A program made the translations under genes and the position numbers. Below are positions 11,801 through 22,600 of a DNA stretch of 64,000 bases, in pieces; the stretch's first letter is position 1, and every line of letters starts with the position of its first letter. The stretch is from Apostichopus japonicus. Its lineage: Eukaryota; Echinodermata; Holothuroidea; Aspidochirotida; Stichopodidae. A model generated the notes under the pieces. The model made no database searches. It saw only the letters and a list, made by a program, of their open reading frames with translations, and had not been told where the DNA came from. The stretch covers positions 16,877,501 to 16,941,500 of the forward strand of contig NC_092569.1 in assembly GCF_037975245.1 (NCBI RefSeq), read 5' to 3'.

Positions 11801-14800
11801 AAATTTAATCATCGTGTTATATCTCAATATAGCAATGCTCTTGGCAATGCAAAGAGGCAAGAGCAGTTGCTAAGTCTAATATTATAATTAATTTACACAA
11901 GTGAGAGTCAATAACATGCCAGGCGTTATTCACATTAGTCAAACTGTCTTTGGACAATGTCCTTGTCAAGAAATTCTTTTCGGTTAAATGTCCAAAACAA
12001 GTGGAAATTGAAATGTGTATTAACGGTATGTTTTTGAGATATTCATTGTGAGGATTATAACTTAATTCAAATATATATCCATTTTTTTTTGCAATTATTA
12101 TTATCACCTGCAAAAGTAGTGCAGAAATTATGTCGCTTTTCTTACAGGTGGATCGTATTTCTTTTATCAAAGTTCTGAATATCCCAAGGACTGTCGAGAT
12201 GTCCAACGTCAGTGTTCTACATCAAGTTCCAGTGGAGTATACCTCATCAAACCAGATGGTTATAAAGAACCATTTGAAGTATTCTGCAACAACGATGTAG
12301 ATACAGGAGGATGGACGGTACGTCCATGACTATTTAAAAAAAAAATGCTGCCAAGAGTTTGCTTTAAAATAAGTGTCGTGCTGCTATTTTCGGAGATACA
12401 TAATGCATGTCAATTTTTCAAACAATTTGATGATTAATTTATCACTGTAATATATTAAAGTTGAAATATTTACTTAGCTATCAATATGATGTGTAACTAT
12501 TTGGATTTCATTAGTACATATTTTTTGTAAAAATATTTGGTTTCTCATGAAGATGAAATGAAATGGATTTGTAAAGAGAAGCAAACATAGTTTTAACTCA
12601 GTTACCAAGATGACATCATTGTTGCATTCATATCATAACACTGAACGTGAACAATTATTTTTACAGAGAGTTATGAGTACATAGTTTGACCAAACGATGT
12701 CAATTTTTACCAATTTCACTAAGCTATCAACTGCAACCACCAGAAATATAACTAGCAACAGGAATATGTTTTAAAACTCGTTTCTTTTTGTTAGGTCATT
12801 CAACGACGCGAGGGTGGCTTTGTGAACTTTAACAGGAGTTGGGCACAGTATGAAGATGGATTTGGATTCCTGTCCTCTGAGTTTTGGCTCGGCAATGAAA
12901 AGTTGTCGTATTTGACGAATCAGGAAGTGTATGAACTTCGTGTGGATATTACTCTTTATAATGGGTCAGCCTTGTATGCTATTTACAAAGATTTCCGTAT
13001 CACTGACGGATGGGGTCAATATATGATATCCAGTATCGGAGTATTGGAAAGCAATTTAGGTAAGTGGCTGAGATGATTGATAAAGTCTTAAATCAAGAAC
13101 TACCGATCGTTTACCTTTATCTCCAAGTATTTTACATTCGTTCCCATCAATACAATGCAAACACGTTTCCTTCGTTTGTTCATTGTGTACACATTTTCAT
13201 TGCGTTATTTCTAGCCCGGAAATTCTGGTTTTGCCATAAAGTAATATTACATATTTGTTTCACATCCAGGCTCAGCACTGTCAACCTGTCCTTCGAATAT
13301 GATCTACAACACCTGCAGTTGCCAAGCAACGTGCGATGATCCCAATGGAGCGGGTGGATGTAATAATACCTGCCTGGGTAGTGAGGGTTGTAACTGTCCT
13401 ACAGGGTTCTTAATGCATGGAAGTGACTGCATCCCTACGAGTGACTGTGGTTGTTTCATAACAGATGAGAATTTGGTTATACCAGTGAGTACTTAATTTT
13501 ATTTAACTATATATTGCTATTGCGAATACTCACGAAAGTATGACTATTTTTGGTCTTATATATTGTTACTGTTTTGTATTTTAGAATGGGGAAACATATG
13601 TCAACGATGACTGCACACAGAAGTGTTCGTGCAGCAATAACCGAATAAGCTGTGAAGATGACTACAGGTGCAGTGCTAATGCCGTGTGTGATATGAACGC
13701 TGAAGTGAGACAATGCTCTTGTAATGAAGGTTATGGAGGTGACGGACTAAGTTGTGAACCTTTATATGAAGACTGTAAAGATGTTTACGACGCCGGCCAT
13801 ACACAAGATGGTGTTTATACAATCGTTCCGTCTGGATGGTCGGGCTCATCATTTAGTGTGTACTGTAAAATGGATAATGGTGGAGGATGGACGGTAAGTC
13901 TTTTGTTCTTTCTGACTGTTGAAACGTGTTAAGAGGTATTAGTTTTAATTTTAGCCGATGACCTGTCTAATATGTATAATCAAAATATACAATTCGCTAC
14001 GGAAATTACATTTCCGGCTTATTTACAATATTTAAGTTTACACATACAATTCGGATACATTATTGAAAAACTAAAGGAACTCTGAATAATAGTAAACTTA
14101 CTCAGTCCACAGTAATCTATGAAAGTAAGAGACAATAACTTTATATACAAAAGCATATTCTAATGCGCCCTATAGAACAGCTTATAGACACAAAAGTATT
14201 GTTTTGCTGTTTCATACGGTTAAATGTCATGCATAAACTGATATTGCATTATCAAAACATACAATATCTATGAACCAATTGATTGCTTGTTTATAAATGA
14301 TTTTCGCTTTTTTTTTTACACATTTGCTCAGGTATTTCAACGTCGCACTGATGATTCTACTAGTTTCTATAAGGACTGGATATCTTACAAGGAAGGATTT
14401 GGTGACGGTGAAAACTTCTGGCTAGGTAATGAAAAGCTTCATTACATGACAAATCGGAAAAATTACCAGCTTCGCTTTGACGTCACTACCTCCGACGGGA
14501 CACCGAAATATGCTGAATACCCAGAGTTTCAAGTTGAGTCTGAAAGCAACAACTACAGATTGAATAAACTCGGAGATAGGAGTAGTGGCAATACAGGTTG
14601 GTAAAGACTCTTCCTCTTCTCTTAACCTTTTGGTTTCGGGAGTGTTGTTCCGAGGCGTAATTATAGTCATATAAAAGCACGTACTGGTTGACCATCTGCA
14701 ATGTTTATATTTTATACCCTCTTCCGTGCAATAAAAATATAATCAATTTCAAATAACGATATGTCACAGTTATATGTAATTTATTACGCTTCAATCGTTA

Positions 14801-16184
14801 AACCCTAAAAGTACGTCAGTTTTAAGGCACACCTGATACAGGTCAAGGGTCTTGTGAACAACATTGTCTTTGTCATGTGAAAGAAAGCAGTGGTGCAATG
14901 TTTTGATTTAAGTTCGAGTTCAAATCTCTTTTCCCTCGATGTTTACCTGGTAATGGATTAAAACGATGTTAACCCGTTAATGAATTAATACAAGTTATCC
15001 TACTCAAAATTTACATTTAACCGGTTTAGGAGCTAAAGTTGGAATTATCATGTTAAACGACGGTCTGATTATGACAACGCAGTAGCTTTGAAGTGAGCGT
15101 TAATATTACATACAACCATGAACATAACCCGAACCAATTTTATTATCACAATATAATTGCAGTTATTAGTGTTTTAAATTTGACAGCTTGATTGATTAAA
15201 GTTGAAAATCACAAAAGATTTGTTGCTTAATCATCTCGAAGCAGACTGATATTAAAACAATAGACAACTATGCTACATTATATTCGATGATAAAAATAAC
15301 AATCTTCACACAAAAACATAAGTTCGAGAAACAACTACAGCAGACGGCTGACATTTTCACAAGTGAATCATGCCAACGCACAAACACACACCCTGCTCTT
15401 ATCATCAAACCCTACAAAACATCAATGCATTATGAGATGCACACAAGAAAACTGACCTTACAAACATGATTCAGTGGTCATTTGTATAGTACAATTGAGA
15501 ATCCTTTACTAGTGTGCGATTCTTTTAGACTCGAATAGTTACATATTTCCTTTCGACTATGTTATGCCAAAATGGTAAATACTAGAAATATTCATTCAAA
15601 TTATCACTTAAATGATGCGTAGTTCTCACAGCCACGTAACTGAAACATACAGATCAAACAATACATTCAAATCTGAAATAATATGCTCATACATATTAAT
15701 ACATATTTAATTAGTATAAGAATATCACTGCGTAAATTGCAGTAATGTCGACATAAGGTAAACTGAAATCTAAACTTAAAGCAAGTAGAAAACATTGGGA
15801 TTATTTGTTACTGCACGTTACCGTAATCAATGTACCAACCGATTTTCCTGTATATGTTTTTCAGGTCGTAACTTTGTTAATTACAACAGAGGTAAACAAT
15901 TCAGTACATTTGACCGAGACAATGATGCTTGCGGTAACTTCAACTGTGCAGAGCTACACAGAAGCGGATGGTGGCATTCTAATATTCAGTGCTCTTCTTG
16001 TCATAGTTACAATCGTTACAATTATTGTCATCATTTTCAATACAGCAGCAGCTGTCATTCAATTTGTACCGATGACAACCTCAACGGAGTCTACAACGGT
16101 GAACGGGGGAGACAAATTTTCACTGACTACTATGAAAACTGTAACATCGGATCCGTCGAAATGAAAATTCGACCTTCTTCATGA
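8861..16184 (+). CDS. Gene A: secreted half-FReD/TIL/EGF-like/FReD protein, 556 aa
   Basis: Eight exons: 8861-8941, 11643-11688, 12148-12317, 12795-13059, 13270-13484, 13585-13893, 14332-14596 and 15865-16184, all with GT/AG borders and compatible phases. Residues 1 to about 24 form a signal peptide (MEFLLLVSAVFAF start). A Ser/Thr-rich linker comes from exon 2. Residues about 52-188 are the N-terminal half of a fibrinogen-related domain (KDCRDVQ, GGWTV, EFWLGNEKL motifs). A TIL cysteine module spans about 195-246. TILa/VWC-like and EGF-like cysteines lie at about 247-316, ending GYGGDG. A complete second FReD spans about 322-554, with the Ca-site motif DRDND and C-terminal VEMKIRP. The first FReD lacks its C-terminal (Ca- and ligand-binding) part. 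A secreted lectin-like role is inferred from ficolin and tachylectin relatives. All splice sites are canonical GT/AG, but the exon 7 donor (GTTGGT) is weak. Confidence 0.85.
9773..9979. repeat. Tandem duplication of 108 bp in intron 1 of gene A
   Basis: The segment starting CAATTTTTGTAATGAGTCAA occurs at 9773 and again at 9881, nearly identical. Genes B and E have one copy, so it is private to A and recent. Confidence 0.85.
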
Positions 16185-16520
16185 GATGAGGAAACCTAAA
16201 CGGACCATCAGATTTTACTAAAACAACTGATATCAGAGTCTGAACACGATTGAAAAGAGGGGTAGACGATCACTACGGAAACCTGGATGACATGAAAGTC
16301 GACGTAGTATATATTCCAGTCGTAAAATATATCACAAATATATGAATTCTTTTAATCTGGTAAAATGTTAATTCATTTATACAACGATGACCAGCAGTAG
16401 CAATGCATTTCCTTATGCTCGACAATAACGCTCTAAGAAGAACCGGAGCAAATAAAACACGATGAAGCTATCTTAGAAAAATTGAAGCATGTTATCATTT
16501 CCTCTGTTTTGTCATACATG

Positions 16521-16526
16521 AATAAA
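16521..16526 (+). terminator. Poly(A) signal of gene A
   Basis: AATAAA (within AATAAATAAA) about 340 bases after the stop codon. It is conserved at the matching places in gene B (35745) and gene E (62950). Confidence 0.6.
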
Positions 16527-17847
16527 TAAAAATGCAAGTAAATTTCTCTAAATGTAAAATTTCGTCTTGAATGAAATCGTCCAGTAGCAGCAAGTTTATT
16601 TTCTTTTACTAGACGACCGCTGAAAGAATGGTTCTTTACGATACCATAGTAAATTTGATCTTGGAGTGAGTACAAAATGTACTTAACAGTGCAACAGGTA
16701 TATTTATTATGCGTAAGTGTAAAACTTGAACTAGTCAATCACAAGGTATGTTTTTATGAAAGGTCACCCGGCGTCTTTGTATAACTATCACGTCTTTCAA
16801 CTGATTTTGTACCGATATGACAGTGCCCTATATATAAAATTGATGGGCCCCATTGCGAATTAAGTTGTTTTCTTATTGAGAAGCGAATAGGTCCAGCCAT
16901 GGTTCCCCTTTACATACTTAAAGTCACCCAAGATAGAGGATGGGCACGAAATACCCAACAACATGTTTCACTTTCAACCAACGCCCTTCACAGTGAGACC
17001 CTAAACAGACAATTGTTATGATAATTGGATTATCACGAGGCCCTTCGAGAAGGAATGAATAATAAACATGACACTGCCTGTTGGTTAATGAACTTTCTAC
17101 ACTGATCTACATTGTTTGTTTGCAGAGTATCTCAAAGAGTTTTAACAAACGTCACCCAAGATAGATACAGTTATGTTGCCAGACCGGACAATAAAAAACA
17201 AGGTGGGGTGAATGTGGCATTGTCCACCCCGTACTGACTATTTAAGATAACAATGTGGTTTCTGCTAGGAATAAAACAATATATCAACTCTGTTGTTAGT
17301 TTCTATTCAGGTGATACACTGCATAAAAGGAAATTTTGGGTAGCTTTCTTACAAAAGCCATCTAAGTGAAATTATCAATCAGTACAATCCTTCATCACGT
17401 TATGAATTGGCGACATTGTACTTACAACCGTGCATAGATCGGAATTCAAATTTGGAACGTAATTGTTAATGTGGGTAGTTGGTTGGGAGGAGATGTGAGA
17501 TAGGGGATGGAAAGAAGGTGTACAATCCAGGGTGATAGTTATCATCAACAGAGGACATTCGCTTTCATTTTTGATGTCTGTCGATGTACAATTAAAACGT
17601 ACGATCAAAATACGTTTAAGAAAAATTAAAACAAAACTGAGACACTTGGTTCACGATACCGTGGTTCACTTAACATAATTTGGCAACGTTTGCATTTCTA
17701 GAAATGACTCTCATTTATCATCGGATATGACAAACCGCTTTATAGTAGCCTAAACGTTGATTCTAAAAAACGCAAATCTGACATGTTTACCGTTTACTGC
17801 GTGTGACTGCCAAAGGTCAAAAAGTTTAGTACGTCCTGTGTTTTAGC
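16527..17847. other. 3' flank of gene A
   Basis: Non-coding sequence that aligns with the 3' flanks of B and E. A lacks a segment of about 300 bases present at about 35941-36250 and 63121-63480. No gene recognised. Confidence 0.5.
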
Positions 17848-18004
17848 AAAGTTCTGATTATTTTAAAGATTGTTGAGATGTTCAACGTCAGTGTTCTACG
17901 TCCAACTCTGCGGAATATATATTATCAAGGCAGACGGCTTAAGGAACCATTCGTATATTATGTAACGACTATGTTGGCAAATTGGGAGGGGTCGTACGTC
18001 CAGG
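17848..18004 (+). pseudogene. Ghost of FReD exon 3 (relic 1)
   Basis: Diverged copy of exon 3 of the array genes: the GAGATGTTCAACGTCAGTGT segment matches the exon coding for CRDVQRQC. It can be followed to the AAGGAACCATT segment (KEPF) and a remnant of the GGTGGTACGTCC-like donor region. The frame is disrupted, with no intact GGWTV, and no partner exon 4 is adjacent. It sits in the 3' flank of gene A, with a sister relic at 38159-38335, so it predates the duplication of the plus-type block. Confidence 0.75.
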
Positions 18005-18334
18005 ACTATTAAAGTTGTTCAAGTATATTCGGAATTGCTAAATATACTAAAATATTGTCATGTTGGCTCATAAGGCAAAGTAACATACGATTTTTTTCAA
18101 TAGTTTTTTCTCTAATAAAATTAATGCATTTATTTAACATTGAAACATCTTAAACCAAGAATGTATCAGCTAGCTAGAATTTGCAATTAAAACTAATAAT
18201 ATTTGACGAATCAAGCAACACAAACATGCATTTCGTGCGGATACTACATTTTCTAATGGACACTCGAAACTTTGAAATTCAATTACCTATAACTTTGAAG
18301 AATCTCTAATTCTTTATGCTAGAATTTCCTTCTG

Positions 18335-18530
18335 GTAGTATATGGCAAATACTTTAGCCCGCATGACCGTGACAATGGCTCGTGCGATAACAGTGACACA
18401 TTGTGTCTGAGAGACACATTAGCTTTTAGTGGCATTCGTGTACTATTGGGGCATTAAGCTGCAGATGGCAGCTATAATTGGATAATGTGGTGGATAAAAT
18501 TGGATATTCCGATATAATAAGAATAATACT
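18335..18530 (+). pseudogene. Ghost FReD C-terminal exon of another subfamily
   Basis: Translating from about 18335 gives GKYFSPHDRDNGSCDNSDT, a clear FReD calcium-site segment. After a frame change, the text resembles the AFWWHSC..ADGSYNWDNVVDKI ending of conventional FReDs. It is closer to ordinary FReDs than to exon 8 of the array genes, because it lacks the Cys/Tyr-rich loop. It has in-frame stops and frame shifts and no accompanying exons, so it is a relic of a further FReD gene. Confidence 0.55.
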
Positions 18531-18652
18531 AGTAATCAGCAGTTCTTTTAACGACGCTGAAGCGACCACAATGTGGGGGAAACCGGCAAAGGCTTAGGTC
18601 TTACAACATACACCTCGGATGGTTTTCAATTCAAATTTTATTACACACAATT

Positions 18653-18930
18653 AGTTCCTTGAGTTTGTGCCAAAGGCAATTCGTAAGGCAATGGTAAGGA
18701 AAAAGTACCGCTAGCTCTCCATATCCAGTGAGTAATGTGGTAGAGATTTATTTGAGAGGCATTTTGATTGCACGGTACCATGATAACACAATAGTATATA
18801 TCAAAATATTATTTCACCACGCCTCTGCAATTTGCTTGGAAGATTTTTAAGCATCTCTATCTTTAACCTTAAATATGAAAGTTAAAGTTGCTCCTCCTTC
18901 AAATTTCGTGTGCAGTATATAATGTTTTCT
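18653..18930 (-). repeat. Segment inverted relative to 40390-41030
   Basis: The reverse complement of this stretch aligns with 40390-41030, sharing GGTTAAAGATAGAGATG and ACCGTGCAATCAAAAT, while sequence on its right (from about 18960) matches 41040 onward in direct orientation. The 40-kb copy carries an extra insertion of about 353 bp. Next to the right break, CCCCTCTGGTTAATAA is repeated in tandem. Confidence 0.8.
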
Positions 18931-19649
18931 TTTTAACCCCTCTGGTTAATAACCCCTCTGGTTGATAACAAAAAAACAGAAACAGGATGAGACTGACATA
19001 AGGATATGGTCGACGACCGCAGATATTATAATACGATATTTTTTGCCAAAATGAATCTAGGAAGACAAAGTCATCAGGCAAAATTTCAAACTTAGAACAA
19101 TTTATGGTGCTTTCTCTTGGGAATGATTGCCAAAAACAATAAACTAATTTTAAAAGAAAGAAATGTTTGTAGTGAAACGCAGCCAAAGGGAAGAGATGCG
19201 CTGCACATCTATCGAGGTAATTTCATTCAAACGCAATGACAGCTCTCGTCACCTGTCCCCAACCCCTCCCACCCCTGCTGGTTACGCAATAAATCAAATA
19301 AATACACATATATGATCATTTCGTTTATTCATATTTATTACAGTTCAAGCACAATCAGTTTAGGTAATCATAGCAGTTAAAGGAATATTCAACAATGTGT
19401 CTAAAGATTAATGAATATATTTTTTTTTTGCAGTCTGCGTCCCACATTTGAAACGATAATCTCCTCATTCAAGTTTCCTCGAGAGGTTTTAATTCTCAAA
19501 GATGATACATTATCTATCGAAAATACAAAAGGAGCGTGTAGACTAGTTGGCATGTCTTTCTCATAACGAAAAATATATGTTCGTTTTACAGCTGATATTT
19601 TCCACAATGGTTTCGATAGAAACCACGTGATAGATTATACGCCATCAAC

Positions 19650-22600
19650 TCAAGAGATTGGTCTAATTTTCATCTCAACAGTTTGGGGGTTGCAGTTATT
19701 ATAATAATGAGAAAAGATCCTCTCTCCGTTGCCTCCATTGTAGTCCCCGTTGAGGTTTTCGTAAGTTCAAATAGACGTGCAGCTGCTGCTGTATTGGAAA
19801 TAATGACAATAGGCACCATAACAGCTAGAGCAGTAGGTGTTCGTGCGCCACCAGCCACTTCTGTGCTTCTCTGCACAGTCGAAGTTGCCACATGCGTCAT
19901 TGTCTTGGTCATGCGTGCTAAATTGTTTTCCTTTGTTAAGATAGAAATTATAACCTGCGAAGTAAAACAGAGAGGACCACCAGTGGTAAAGACTTGGCCA
20001 TTTAACTATAACGTAAGTACCCTGATATATTGCACACTTTGGTTGGGACATAGAATACGTTTTACAGTATAATGGGAAGAGTAGGGGGGGGGGGGGGTTG
20101 AAGGGGTTTGATAGAGATTCATAATTCAAAACTAATGGGGTAATTCCGTGATCATTATATATACTTCTTGTTGCATATTTATTCTGTATTGATCTTTGTT
20201 TTATTCAGGATTACTACTCAAAGGAGATGACGATTATATGGATTTAAATTAATGATGTTTAATATAAAAAAAATAGGCTTGCCTACGGGAAATTATTGTT
20301 TAATGATATTAAATATGATCATTAAATTAGTCACTATTGTGTTTGATTGTTAATGAGAACTAAATCCTTGTCTTTCCATTGACTAATTTTTAGCTATTAT
20401 TTTCACATTGTAATTTCAGTCTATGCCTAAGGTTTTCTTTGTCTTCAAACACAGTGTGTGGCTCTTTTTGGTGTTATTGTTTCACAGATCTTATAAGAAA
20501 CATTATTTTGTTAGTAGTGTGTGTTCAATCGGGTTTGATTTGCCTTACAATTTTTCTGTGAAGATATAAGGTCGTATTTCTCTTCCATAATATTTCCTGT
20601 TCTAATATTGATGCTAGCTCATTCAGCATATGTTCTTTATCATCGGCTAGTCAGACTACCTCAATGTTTTGTCTATGATACCAACGGTATCCAGCTGGTA
20701 CGGTGGCATAGTAAAATCTAACACTGTGCTGTTTATTAAAAGTAACAGATCCAGATAGTACGATAATTTTGTACTGTTTCTTTACAGTAAATGGTCTAGA
20801 TGGGACGATCATTTTGCAATTGTTCAGAGCATTGGCTCAAATCACGTTCAAGACAAAACCTTCTTTGCCTTTTTAAAGTTTATAACGCCAACACTAGCGA
20901 ATGCAAAGAAGGTTCTTCACATCAATCGCAACAAATAAAGATAACCTGATTATGCGTGGTATTATTTCTTCACTGTTTCTATCTATTTTGTGTTCTAATT
21001 AATGCGTGAAAATTATCATATATACCCAGAAATGGATTATAAACTTCATAAAGTATATCAGTGTGCGTGAATTGTGAAAGTGGGGGGGGGGGGGTGGTGG
21101 GCAGGAGCGGGCGGCCCGGGGTGTAACACCAAACCCTCTTTGTGAGGGTTTATGATCCAGTGTATTTAGAGCATATTTTTTAGGTAATATTTATCATCAA
21201 GATGTGTTGACGAACACTGTAGTAACTTTAACTTGACCTACCAAGGCAAGGCGCAAATATCAAATATGAAACAAATCTGTAGTTCCACTGTGAGTGCCCA
21301 GTTTATTCATTGTGTACTTGCTGCTTTCAGACTCGATTTGAAATTCTGTATACTCAGCATATTTAGCCGATCCACTAGCAGTAGTGATGTCAATTCGAAG
21401 CTTGTAGTTTTTTCTGATTCGTCAAGTAATGAAGTTTTTCATTTCCTAGCCAAAAGTTCCTGTTGTCACCAAACCCGTCTCTGTAATCAGTCCAGTTTTG
21501 ATAAAGTTCGTAGAGTCATCGTTACGACGTTGAAACACCTGGAAGAATATCGGAAAAGATAATAAAGGAAAGATAATAATGGGAGTAGTTGAAGCATGCT
21601 AACAACCAAACTCAATCGAAGAATACCGACTATATATATATACAAAATGATATTCAGTCTGATAAACTTAAGCTATATTTTTGCGCTGTTTCTCTTAGGA
21701 GGAGGGTAATGTTAAGGGTTGTCATCATTTACATCTACTCAAGTGTTCTTAATATACGTACCTCAAAAAGAATTATTCATAAACAAATCACAGAAACATA
21801 GTTGAAACATTTATAGTGTTTTTCAATGAAGACTTACGGTCCATTCTCCTCCGTTTTCCATTTTAAAATTTACGTCGAATGGTATACCAGGCCATCCAGT
21901 AGGCTTTATTGTATACACGCCATCTTGCCTTTGTCTAGCGTCATAAACATCCTGGCAGTCTGTATACAAGGGCTCACAAGTTTCACCGCCACCTTCATAT
22001 CCCGCATTACAATAACACTGTTGTACTTCATTCTCGACATCACACAAAGCATTGGTACTACAGCTGTAGACTGCATAGGTCAGTTGGTTATCGTTACAAG
22101 AACACTTTTGCGTGCATTCATCGTTTACGGATGCTTCTCCATTCTAAAATGAAATAGATGAACATATAAAAAGACATATATTTCAATTGGTGATTGTGCT
22201 TACACTTTGCATCATCGTTACGTTATTTAACTTAAGTTTTATTTCTGTTTCGTTTGCATTGTCACTTGATATTGAAATTACTGGTGCAAAATACTCACCG
22301 GTACAACCAGGTTGGCCTCTGTTACGAAACACCCACATTCACTCTTATTGATACAGTCATTCCCTTGCATTAAGAAACCAGCTGGACAGGTGCAACCCTC
22401 AGTACCCAAGCAGTCACTATTACAACCAGATTGTCCGTTGGGATTTTCAAAATGTTCTGTTTATTGATTGTAGCTGCTCGTAAAGAACTATCAAATTTTC
22501 TCAATTTCATTTATCAAATAATCATTTACAGGCAAATTAAGCATTTTGTAAAAATCAAAATGATTAATAATCTGAATGGCTATTCAAGAACATTCCTACC

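Larger units (their letters stand above)
7088..18255 (+). repeat. Segmental duplication, plus-type block 1 (gene A)
   Basis: This block is colinear with 26633-38575 (gene B) and 53450-64000 (gene E), covering 5' flank, all introns, exons and 3' flank. Similarity starts near the CGAGCGTTTATTCAG segment and ends near 18255. It is very high from about exon 2 to exon 6 and visibly lower in intron 7 and the outer flanks. Confidence 0.85.

Noticed and set aside
13064-13339. Open frame of about 90 codons spanning intron 4 and the start of exon 5, repeated in E (59429-59698)
   Set aside because: It crosses clear GT/AG borders of the gene model and contains no FReD C-terminal motif, so it is not the missing half domain.
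15287-15469. 60-codon open frame in intron 7 of A, related frame at 34444-34719 in B
   Set aside because: Intronic, diverged by indels between copies, no domain.
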